Shown piece after piece: positions 57,446 to 64,000 of a DNA stretch of 64,000 bases. Every line of letters starts with the position of its first letter. Position 1 is the stretch's first letter. The notes under the pieces were generated by a model that did not search any database, was not told where the DNA came from, and saw nothing but the letters and a program-made list of their open reading frames with translations. Made by a program: the position numbers and the translations under genes. Origin of the DNA: DAOUMF01 sp034408935 (GTDB lineage: Bacteria; Chloroflexota; Dehalococcoidia; SM23-28-2; RBG-16-64-32); NCBI GenBank assembly GCA_034408935.1, contig DAOUMV010000007.1:1-64000 (forward strand), read 5' to 3'.

Positions 57446-58843
57446 TTAGCCGCGGCGGCCGCGACCACGGGTGGGTCGTGACGGCGGGGCGACCTTCTCC
57501 TTGCCCCAGAAGTCGAACCGGCCCATGAGGAGGATGCTGCTCACCTGGGGGTCGGTCAGGCGAGAGGCCAGCCGTCCGTCCATATCCTTCACGGTGAGGC
57601 TGGTGGTGATGACGGTGGGCAGGCAAGCGTTGTAGCGGTAGTTCAGAAGCTGGAACAGCTTCTCCTCCGCCCAGGGAGTGCCGGTCTGGGAGCCCAGGTC
57701 GTCCAGGATGAGGAGGGGCACGTTCCGCACCTGCTCGAACACTTCGTCGTAGGCCTTGGGGTTCTGGGGATTGAAGGCAGAGCGCAGCCGGTCCAGGAGG
57801 TCGGGCACGATGACGAACAGCACCCCCGGGTCTGCCTCGCGGCGGTAGTTGCCGATGGCGGCGGCGAGCCGTGTCTTGCCCCGCCCGGTGCCGCCGGCGA
57901 TGATCAGCCAGTCCCGCGGCTCCTCCGCGAACTTCAGCGCCTGGCGGTAAGCATCGCGGATGAACTTCAGCTCCTCGCGGTCCGAGGTGAGGTGTTGGGG
58001 GTCAAACGATTTGAATGTCATCCCACGCAGGAGGGGCAGGTCCAGGGCGTCGATCTCGGCCGCGCCGCTGCCGACGGACTCAAGCCGGTGCACGCCGGAC
58101 AGGGCTACGTCCCCCAAGCGGGTCTGGAGGCGCGGGTCCAGCTCGCCGACGTCCCTGGCGGTGGTGAACACTGTGGGCACACGGGCCTGATAGCGGTGGT
58201 TGACGATCTGGAACAGCTTCTCGTCGGCCCAGGGGGTAGAGCTGTGCACCCCCAGGTCGTCCAGGATGAGCAGAGGCGCGCTGCGCACGAGCTCGAACAG
58301 CTCGTCGTAGCCGATGTCGCTGTCCGGCCGGTAGGCGGCCCGCAGGTGGTCGAGGAGGTCGGGCACGACCATGAACAGGGCGGGGAGGCCCTGCTCTATA
58401 CACCGGCTGGCGATGGCGGCGGCGAGGTGGGTCTTGCCGCAGCCGCTGGGGCCGCTGAACACGAGCCAGCCAGAGGGCTCGTCGGCGAACTGGCGGGCGG
58501 CGGCCACTGCGGCTGCGAAGCGCTCCTGATCCTGCGGCCTGGGGCTGCGGCCCCTGGTCATCAGGTCATCGAAGGTGAGCCGGAGGAGGGCGCCGAGGTT
58601 GCTGTAGCGCTGGAGCCGGGCCCGCCGCTGGTCGGCGTCCTCGTCCTCAGTGCAGCGGCAGGGGAACGCCTTGCCGAAGTCAGGGTGGCCGAGGCGGACG
58701 GCCCTGCGCACGAAGCCGGCGCCCCCGCACTCTGGACAAACGTCGTCTTCGGGCTCTTCAGCGGAGCCGGCCGACGCCGCGCTTGCCACGGGCGTAGCGA
58801 CGCTCCAGCCACTCTGCTTCAGGATCTCGTCCAGCTTCTTCAT
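57446..58843 (-). CDS. Helicase loader-like protein with two AAA+ modules
   Basis: 465 residues. A four-cysteine finger (CPEC 36-39 and CRC 62-64) is followed by AAA+ module 1 (Walker A GPSGCGKT 131-138, Walker B LLILDDLG 191-198, TRLGD 241-245) and a second complete module (Walker A GGTGRGKT 317-324, Walker B LLILDDLG 377-384, SRLTD 427-431). DnaC/DnaI loaders have one such module. The two modules share wording such as VVPDLLDHLRAAY and IVPDLLDRLRSAF, so they arose by duplication. ATG 58843 has CGGAGGG in front. Neighbours dnaD and dnaB support a role in replicative helicase loading. Confidence 0.85.
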   Translation of the reverse strand: MKKLDEILKQSGWSVATPVASAASAGSAEEPEDDVCPECGGAGFVRRAVRLGHPDFGKAFPCRCTEDEDADQRRARLQRYSNLGALLRLTFDDLMTRGRSPRPQDQERFAAAVAAARQFADEPSGWLVFSGPSGCGKTHLAAAIASRCIEQGLPALFMVVPDLLDHLRAAYRPDSDIGYDELFELVRSAPLLILDDLGVHSSTPWADEKLFQIVNHRYQARVPTVFTTARDVGELDPRLQTRLGDVALSGVHRLESVGSGAAEIDALDLPLLRGMTFKSFDPQHLTSDREELKFIRDAYRQALKFAEEPRDWLIIAGGTGRGKTRLAAAIGNYRREADPGVLFVIVPDLLDRLRSAFNPQNPKAYDEVFEQVRNVPLLILDDLGSQTGTPWAEEKLFQLLNYRYNACLPTVITTSLTVKDMDGRLASRLTDPQVSSILLMGRFDFWGKEKVAPPSRPTRGRGRRG

Positions 58844-59519
58844 AGTCCGGGCCCTCCGCTTCCCAGCGCTTGAGTATGGAGTGGACGTAGCGCCAGTTGC
58901 GTTTGTTCAGGCTCACCGCCCTTCGGAACGCCTCCTCGATCCACCGCGGATGATAGTGCTCCTCGGCGTCCTTCAGATCGTCGGCGATGAGGGGGGTGAT
59001 GGCGCCGATATTCTCCTCGTACAGGGCGAAGATGTTGGCCGGCTCCGCGGGCGCGGCCGGGGGCAGCGGCTCCTCCAGCGACAGATCGGCCCCCGCCAGC
59101 CGCTCGGCGGCGCGGCGATTGTGGGGGGTGGCCAGCAGGTAGAGCTCCTCACTGCGACCGTCAGCCGTGGCCTCCACACGCAGGAGGGATCCCCGCTCCA
59201 GAGCGAGGGCCAGGCCGCGATCCAGCGCCTCGCCGTCGGGGCAGAGGTTGGCCAGAGCCCGCGCCAGGGTGGCGTCGGCGGCCAGTTCGCGGCGGGTGAG
59301 GAAGGGGGGCGAGCGGCGGCGCCGACCCGTCGGCGGAGGCAACCCCTGGGCGTAGAAGAAGTACAGCGTAACCAACATCTCCTCCGCCGTTTCGATGCGG
59401 GGCAGCAGCCGGGCGAAGAACAGGTTGGGGACTGGAGTGGCCCGGGCCGAGGTGGGGAATCCGGCGAAGTCATCGACGGAACCCAGCGGGCGGGACGAGC
59501 TTACTCCTCCTCTTCCCAC
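58758..59519 (-). CDS. DnaD-domain replication protein
   Basis: 253 residues. NLFFARLLPRIETAEEMLVT at the N-terminus and the C-terminal NIFALYEENIGAITPLIADD, LKDAEEHYHPRWIEEAFRRA and NWRYVHSILKRW match the DnaD/DnaB_2 domain of primosomal proteins in Gram-positive bacteria. The C-terminal tail is basic. It overlaps dnaB by 19 bases and the loader by 86 bases, an unusually long overlap. Confidence 0.85.
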   Translation of the reverse strand: MGRGGVSSSRPLGSVDDFAGFPTSARATPVPNLFFARLLPRIETAEEMLVTLYFFYAQGLPPPTGRRRRSPPFLTRRELAADATLARALANLCPDGEALDRGLALALERGSLLRVEATADGRSEELYLLATPHNRRAAERLAGADLSLEEPLPPAAPAEPANIFALYEENIGAITPLIADDLKDAEEHYHPRWIEEAFRRAVSLNKRNWRYVHSILKRWEAEGPDYEEAGRDPEAEWLERRYARGKRGVGRLR

Positions 59520-60907
59520 TCGCCGGCCTCCCTCACCAGCAGATCCTCGAAACGGGCGATCTTCTCACGGAAGCGGAGGTGAATGGTGTCCGTAGGCCCG
59601 TTGCGGTGCTTGGCGATGATGATCTGGGCGATCCCCGCGGGGTAGCTCTCGGCGGGCCGATCAGGGTGCTGGCGCTGCCAGTCCTCGCGGGTGACGTGCT
59701 TCTCCTCGCGGTAGATGAACATCACTACGTCGGCGTCCTGCTCGATGCTTCCGGAGTCGCGGAGGTCGGAGAGCTGGGGCATGTGGGTGGGCCTCGCCTC
59801 CAGGGCCCTGGAGAGCTGGGAGCAGGCGACGACGGGAACGTCGAGGTCGCGGGCCAGCTCCTTGAGGGAGCGGCTGATGTAGCTCACCTCCTGCACGCGA
59901 TTATCGTGGCGCATGCCGCCGTGCATGAGCTGAAGGTGGTCAACGACGATCAGGTCCAGGGTCCGTTCCATGTGGAGACGGCGGGCCTTGGCCCGCATCT
60001 CGGCCACCGTCAGCATGGCCGTGTCGTCGACGTAGATGTTGAGATCGGACAGGACGCCCAGGGCGTTCACTATCCGCGCTTGCTCGCGGTCGGAGTGCAT
60101 GCCGAAGCCGAGGCGGGTGGAGTCGACGCCGGCCTCGGCGGCCAGGAGTCTCTGGACGAGCTGCTCCTTGGCCATCTCCACCGAGAAGACGCCGACGGTG
60201 GCCTGCTGTCGCAAGGCGGCGTTGCGGGCGAAGTTCAAGGCCAGCGAAGTCTTGCCCACGGCCGGTCGCGCCGCCACCACGATTAGGTCGGCACGCTTGA
60301 GGCCGCCCAGGAGGGTGTCCAGGTCCATGAAGCCGGTGGTGATAGCACGGGCCTCGGCGGCGACAGCCCCCGTGACGTGGTCAGCGGTGGCAAGGTAACC
60401 CTCGAGCAGTTCCTTGACGTGGATGAAGTCACGGATGGACTCTCCCTGACGAATGCCGGCGATGAGCGTCTCGGCGCGGGTTAGGATCTCTCCCACATCG
60501 GGGCCCGCCTGGTAGGCCATCTGGGCGATATGGCCGGCAGCGGTGATCATCTTTCGGTAGGTGGAGTCGCGCTGGACAAGCCCGGCGTAGTGCTCTACGC
60601 CAACCGAGGTGGGCAGCTCGGCGACTAGGCGGCTGAGGTAGGCTGCGCCGCCCGCCTCCTCCAGCCGCCCACGGCGGGCGAGCTCGTGGGCGACGGTGAT
60701 CTGGTTGATCGACTCGTTGCGCTCCCAGAGGGCGCGACAGGCCTCGTAGGCCCAGGCGTTCTGCTCGCGGAAGAAGTCCTCCGGCTTGAGTGTCGGGACG
60801 ATCTTGTAGATGGCTTCGGGGTCGACGAGAAGGGAGGCGATGACCGCCTCCTCTGCCTCGATATCGTGGGGCGGCAGCTTCTCCGCACGCCCGACCTCGA
60901 CAACCAC
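59501..60907 (-). CDS. dnaB: Replicative DNA helicase DnaB
   Basis: 468 residues. N-terminal collar DIEAEEAVIASLLVDPEAIY, then the RecA-like core: Walker A VVAARPAVGKTSLALNFARN (213-220 is ARPAVGKT), LDLIVVDHLQLM (Walker B) and ELARDLDVPVVACSQLSRAL with the DNA-binding loop. Unwinds DNA at the fork as a hexamer. No intein is present. Follows rplI, as in many Gram-positive-type genomes. Confidence 0.97.
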   Translation of the reverse strand: MVVEVGRAEKLPPHDIEAEEAVIASLLVDPEAIYKIVPTLKPEDFFREQNAWAYEACRALWERNESINQITVAHELARRGRLEEAGGAAYLSRLVAELPTSVGVEHYAGLVQRDSTYRKMITAAGHIAQMAYQAGPDVGEILTRAETLIAGIRQGESIRDFIHVKELLEGYLATADHVTGAVAAEARAITTGFMDLDTLLGGLKRADLIVVAARPAVGKTSLALNFARNAALRQQATVGVFSVEMAKEQLVQRLLAAEAGVDSTRLGFGMHSDREQARIVNALGVLSDLNIYVDDTAMLTVAEMRAKARRLHMERTLDLIVVDHLQLMHGGMRHDNRVQEVSYISRSLKELARDLDVPVVACSQLSRALEARPTHMPQLSDLRDSGSIEQDADVVMFIYREEKHVTREDWQRQHPDRPAESYPAGIAQIIIAKHRNGPTDTIHLRFREKIARFEDLLVREAGEWEEEE

Positions 60908-60964
60908 GTGACCTGCCTCGTTATGCCACTAGCCCTACGGCCTCCTCCCCCCTATCCCCTCATC

Positions 60965-60995
60965 AGGGCGCAGTCCGCGTGAGGCGGACGCCCCT
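60965..60995. repeat. Hairpin repeat between rplI and dnaB
   Basis: AGGGCG-CA-GTCCGC (60965-60978) and GCGGAC-GCCCCT (60984-60995) pair around GTGAG. The right arm covers the rplI stop codon. No T-run. It resembles dispersed intergenic repeats of GC-rich genomes; with only one copy here this is not provable. Confidence 0.5.
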
Positions 60996-61914
60996 ACGTC
61001 TCCTCTTTCTCGCCCTCCGCGGTCTCGTCCCCGGCGCCTTCGGCCTCCGGCTTCTCCTCTTCAGCCTCTACCTCAGCGGCCGCCGGCTCCTCCTCTGCAG
61101 GCTCCTCCTCCGCCACTTCAGCCTCCGCGGGTTCCTCTTCAGCCTCCGCCTCAGCCGCCTCCGGCTCCTCCTCTACAGGCACCTCTTCCACCGCCGCTTC
61201 CGCCTCTGCAGGTTCCTCTTCAGCCTCCACCTCTGCGGCCGCGGGCTCTTCCTCTACGGCTGCCTCCTCAACAGCCGCTTCCGCCTCCTCCGCAGGTTCC
61301 TCTTCGGCCTCGGCCTCAGCAGCCGCTGGCTCCTCCTCCGCTGGCACCTCCTCCGCAGCTTCCGCCTCAACGGGCTCCTCTTCAGCCCCCACCTCAGCCG
61401 CCTCCGGCTCCTCCCCTTCCGCGGGAACCTCTTCCGCCGCCTCAGCCTCCGCCTCCGGCATGCCTCCCAGCGGCTCCACGTTCACCATGACCTGGACTTC
61501 GACATTGCGGGTCAGCTTCACAGTCACCTCGTGAGACCCCAGCTCGCGGATGGGCTGACGCAGGTCCACCTGCTTGTGCTCCAGCTCCACGCCGGTGGCT
61601 CCCTGAAGGGCCTCGGCGATGTCGCGGCCGGTGACGGAGCCGAACAGCTTGCCCTGCTCGCCCACGCGCACCTCGATGGCGACGGAGGCACCCTCCATCT
61701 TGGGCAGCAGGTAGGTGGTGGCCTCTTCGTCCAACCTGGCCTGGTGGCGGGCCTCCTTCTCGGCGCGGGCCTGGGCGATGGCGACGTAGTGGTCGGTGGC
61801 CGGGGCGGCCAGCCTACGCGGGAGCAGGTAGTTGCGGGCGAAGCCGTCGGCAACGTTCTTGATCTCGCCCACGCGGGCGGTGCCTTCGACCTCCTCCATG
61901 AAGACGACTTTCAT
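60994..61914 (-). CDS. rplI: 50S ribosomal protein L9 with long acidic tail
   Basis: 306 residues, about twice the usual 148. Residues 1-150 are normal L9 (VEGTARVGEIKNVADGFARN; YLLPRRLA; LFGSVTGRDIAEAL). Residues 153-306 consist almost only of Glu, Ala, Val and Pro in irregular repeats of EAEEEPAEAEAAVEE type. The tail is in frame with no stop and ends before the dnaB spacer. It would project from the L1-stalk side of the ribosome, where L9's C-domain already extends. Confidence 0.95.
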   Translation of the reverse strand: MKVVFMEEVEGTARVGEIKNVADGFARNYLLPRRLAAPATDHYVAIAQARAEKEARHQARLDEEATTYLLPKMEGASVAIEVRVGEQGKLFGSVTGRDIAEALQGATGVELEHKQVDLRQPIRELGSHEVTVKLTRNVEVQVMVNVEPLGGMPEAEAEAAEEVPAEGEEPEAAEVGAEEEPVEAEAAEEVPAEEEPAAAEAEAEEEPAEEAEAAVEEAAVEEEPAAAEVEAEEEPAEAEAAVEEVPVEEEPEAAEAEAEEEPAEAEVAEEEPAEEEPAAAEVEAEEEKPEAEGAGDETAEGEKEET

Positions 61915-61970
61915 GCGACTCTCCTCACGGGCTAATCATAGGGGGCGGCCCGCTTGCGGGGGCAAGGGGC

Positions 61971-62002
61971 TTATCCACAACTTTCATCGACATTTCGTCC
62001 AC
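61971..62002 (-). promoter_or_regulatory. DnaA-box-like sites at the rplI-dnaB promoter
   Basis: TTATCCACA (61971-61979, plus-strand reading) is a perfect consensus DnaA box; TCGTCCACA (61994-62002) matches 7 of 9. Both point the same way and lie just downstream of the candidate start of transcription. Confidence 0.45.
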
Positions 62003-62008
62003 AGGGCA

Positions 62009-62038
62009 ATCGTAGAACGGATGTGCGCGGAGCGTCAA
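62009..62038 (-). promoter_or_regulatory. Candidate promoter of rplI-dnaB-dnaD-loader
   Basis: On the minus strand TTGACG (62033-62038), 18 bases, TACGAT (62009-62014). A start near 62002 gives an 88-base leader to rplI. Confidence 0.55.
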
Positions 62039-62047
62039 GCCGGAGGA

Positions 62048-64000
62048 CTATCCCTCCAGCGCCCGCTTCAGCCCGCCCTCGTAGGCGTCACGCAGCTCCA
62101 CCAGCGAGAGGTCGATGGACCACAGCCGCAGGCGGTCGCCGCCGACGCGACCGACGAAGGCGAAGGGGACGTTCATCCCCTGAGCGATGGCCAGGAGGTC
62201 ATCCCGTCGGGACGCCGGCACCGCCACGAGGATGCGAGACTGGGCCTCCCCAAACAGCGCCGCGTCCAGGCGCAGCACGGCCGGGGCCGTCGAGGCGTCC
62301 AGGCCCAAGCCTGCCCTGAGCCCTGCCGAAGGGGCACCGTGCAGGCACATCTCGGCCAGGGCCACGGCGAGGCCACCGTCGGAACAGTCGTGGCAGGCGG
62401 TAACGGTCCCCTGCCGGATTGCCGCCAGCGCCGCCCTCTGCACCCGCGCCTCCAGATCCAGGTCGATCTCCAGTCTCCCACCCAGGAGGCCGTGCTCCAG
62501 CTTCAGGTACTCGCTGGCCGCCAGGGCGGCGGCGGGCTGCTCCAGGGCGGCGCCCAGGATGAACACTTCGTCGCCGTCGTTGGCCAGGCCGGGAGAGCAG
62601 TGCTGCGAGATGTCGTCCAGCAGGCCCAGCATGCCGACCACCGGCGTAGGGTAGACCGCCTGTCCGCCCGTCTCGTTGTACAGGCTGACGTTGCCGGAGA
62701 TGACGGGGGTGGCGAGGGCGGCGCACGCGGCGGCCATTCCTTGGATGACCTCCCGCATCTCGTAGTAGACTTCGGGGCGCTCCGGGTTGCCGAAGTTCAG
62801 GCAGTCGGTGACGGCCACGGGCTGTGCGCCCACGCAGACGACGTTGCGGGCCGCCTCGGCGACGGCGATGGCCCCACCAGCGCCGGGGCTTACGTGACAG
62901 TAGCGCCCGTTGCCGTCGGTGGCGACGGCGATGCCCCTGTCCGTCCCCTTGACCCGCAGCACGGCGGCGTCCGCCCCGGCCTCGATCACGGTGTTCGTGA
63001 GCACGCTCTGGTCGTACTGCCGGTAGACCCACCGCTTGGAGGCCACGTTGGGTGAGGCGAGCAGGCGCAGGAGGGCCGCGCTGGCATCGGTCACGTCCGG
63101 CAGGGCCGACAGGTCGAGGGATTGCATCTCGTCCAGGTCAGGGGGGCGCACGGGCTCCCTCGTGTACTGGGGAGCCTCCACCGCCATTTCGACGGGGACA
63201 TCCGCCTCCAGACTATCGCCATCGAAGATGCGGGCGTGGCCGTCCGCCGTCACCTCGCCGATGATGGTCCAGGGGACCTCCCAGCGCTCGAACAGGGCCG
63301 CCACGTCGCCCTCGTGCCCCTTGCGCACCATCGCCAGCATTCGCTCCTGGGACTCGGAGATCATGACCTCGTAGGGGGTCATCCCCTCCTCGCGGCGGGG
63401 TACCTTGGCGATATCGATGCGGAGTCCGGAGCCACCGCGGGAAGCGGCCTCGAGGCAGGCGGAGGTAAGACCGGCGGCACCCAGATCCTCGATGCCGGTG
63501 ATCCAGTCGGCGTGGTTGCCAGCCAGATCGATGCAGGCCTCCATGAGCATCTTCTCCAGGAAGGGGTTGCCTACCTGGACGGCGGGCCGAAGCTCATCGA
63601 AGCGGGCCTGGGGGTCGGTGCGGGAGGCGAGCCCGGAGGCGCCGTGGATGCCGTCGCGGCCGGTGTCGGCGCCCGCGAGCATGAGCAGCGTGCCTTCGCC
63701 CTCAGCCTTGCCGCTGACAAGCTTGTCGATGGAGGTAACGCCAACGCACATGGCGTTGATCAGGGGGTTGGCCGAGTATCCGCCTGAGGCGGACTCGAAG
63801 ACGACCTCGCCGCCAACGGTGGGGATGCCGAGGCAGTTGCCGTAGCCGCCGATGCCGCCCACCACGCCGCCGAACAGATAGCGGTTGTGCGGGTCCTCCA
63901 GGGGGCCGAAGCGGAGGGAGTCCAGAATAGCGATGGGCCGCGCGCCCATGGCGAAGATGTCGCGCACGATGCCGCCGACGCCCGTCGCTGCCCCCTCGTA
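62048..64000 (-). CDS. purL: Phosphoribosylformylglycinamidine synthase subunit PurL (5' end cut by window edge)
   Basis: 651 visible residues lacking only the N-terminal part. The first visible residues YEGAATGVGGIVRDIFAMGA are the conserved ATP/substrate loop of the small PurL type; GGVVGGIGGYGNCLGIPTVG, ASGLASRTDPQARFDELRPA and QVGNPFLEKML, and the later HVSPGAGGAIAVAEAARNV, complete the two AIR-synthetase-like halves. It makes formylglycinamidine ribonucleotide in purine synthesis, probably with PurS and PurQ elsewhere. A 27-bp dispersed repeat is inserted in frame near the C-terminus. Confidence 0.96.
   Translation of the reverse strand, partial: YEGAATGVGGIVRDIFAMGARPIAILDSLRFGPLEDPHNRYLFGGVVGGIGGYGNCLGIPTVGGEVVFESASGGYSANPLINAMCVGVTSIDKLVSGKAEGEGTLLMLAGADTGRDGIHGASGLASRTDPQARFDELRPAVQVGNPFLEKMLMEACIDLAGNHADWITGIEDLGAAGLTSACLEAASRGGSGLRIDIAKVPRREEGMTPYEVMISESQERMLAMVRKGHEGDVAALFERWEVPWTIIGEVTADGHARIFDGDSLEADVPVEMAVEAPQYTREPVRPPDLDEMQSLDLSALPDVTDASAALLRLLASPNVASKRWVYRQYDQSVLTNTVIEAGADAAVLRVKGTDRGIAVATDGNGRYCHVSPGAGGAIAVAEAARNVVCVGAQPVAVTDCLNFGNPERPEVYYEMREVIQGMAAACAALATPVISGNVSLYNETGGQAVYPTPVVGMLGLLDDISQHCSPGLANDGDEVFILGAALEQPAAALAASEYLKLEHGLLGGRLEIDLDLEARVQRAALAAIRQGTVTACHDCSDGGLAVALAEMCLHGAPSAGLRAGLGLDASTAPAVLRLDAALFGEAQSRILVAVPASRRDDLLAIAQGMNVPFAFVGRVGGDRLRLWSIDLSLVELRDAYEGGLKRALEG
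62310..62336. repeat. Dispersed repeat copy inside purL
   Basis: On the minus strand it reads GCCCCTTCGGCAGGGCTCAG and then GGCAGGC, encoding APSAGLRAG in the PurL frame. Matches the comF copy closely. It falls between the conserved SDGGLAVALAEMCLHG segment and the following strand, presumably a tolerant loop. Confidence 0.8.

Noticed and set aside
61832..63055. 407-codon plus-strand frame opposite purL
   Set aside because: Shadow frame; its ACPEPCRRG string is the repeat in purL read backwards.

Overview
The window is one GC-rich bacterial chromosome segment (roughly two thirds G+C by eye), almost fully coding. I see no phage, insertion sequence with a transposase, tRNA, rRNA or CRISPR array. 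The single-run str-S10-spc-alpha ribosomal cluster, DnaD plus a DnaC/DnaI-type loader beside dnaB, zinc-binding S4, S14 and S18, a long-form HPF and an MshA-like glycosyltransferase point to a Gram-positive-like, deeply branching high-GC lineage. Chloroflexota is my best guess; this is inference, not a phylogenetic result.

Layout. 1-4.7 kb: the 5' part of plsX, two lipoproteins and an M20 amidohydrolase. 4.7-15.3 kb (+ strand): a promoter, a SAM-I riboswitch and a terminator lead into mtnA, mtnP, a GNAT enzyme, a PfpI-like protein, a DUF1028 protein, ahcY, metK, then sugar-nucleotide genes (nucleotidyltransferase, phosphohexomutase, phosphoglucose/phosphomannose isomerase). SAM synthesis, SAH hydrolysis and MTA salvage are thus under one SAM sensor. 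A four-helix-bundle gene flanked by inverted repeats sits between ahcY and metK. 15.3-36.3 kb (- strand): one run rpsL-rpsG-fusA-S10-spc-secY-adk-map-infA-alpha-rpoA-rplQ-truA-rplM-rpsI, preceded by a strong sigma-70-type promoter; tuf is missing.

36.6-40.1 kb (-): folE, a BioF2/FemAB-like GNAT, an MshA-like glycosyltransferase and a PIG-L deacetylase. 40.5-42.2 kb (-): a DarT/DarG toxin-antitoxin pair. 42.3-47.9 kb (-): rpsF-ssb-rpsR, a parvulin foldase, hom, a coiled-coil protein and thrC. 48.1-49.6 kb: a convergent restriction-modification pair with an M.PvuII-like methyltransferase. 49.6-54.5 kb (-): glyA, a nucleotidyltransferase-like protein, a PfkB sugar kinase, hpf and comF. 54.7-56.4 kb (+): moaD, moaE, a DinB-like protein and a Nudix hydrolase. 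56.4-57.4 kb (-): a lower-GC orphan gene. 57.4-61.9 kb (-): rplI, dnaB, dnaD and a helicase loader with two AAA+ modules, behind a promoter that overlaps DnaA-box-like sites. 62.0 kb to the end (-): purL, 5'-truncated by the window edge.

Most unusual: the double-AAA+ helicase loader; long low-complexity C-terminal tails on S17, L4, L9, S3 and RpoA, three of them internally repeated; a short dispersed repeat inserted in frame in comF and purL; and the accessory defence genes (DarTG, PvuII-like R-M).
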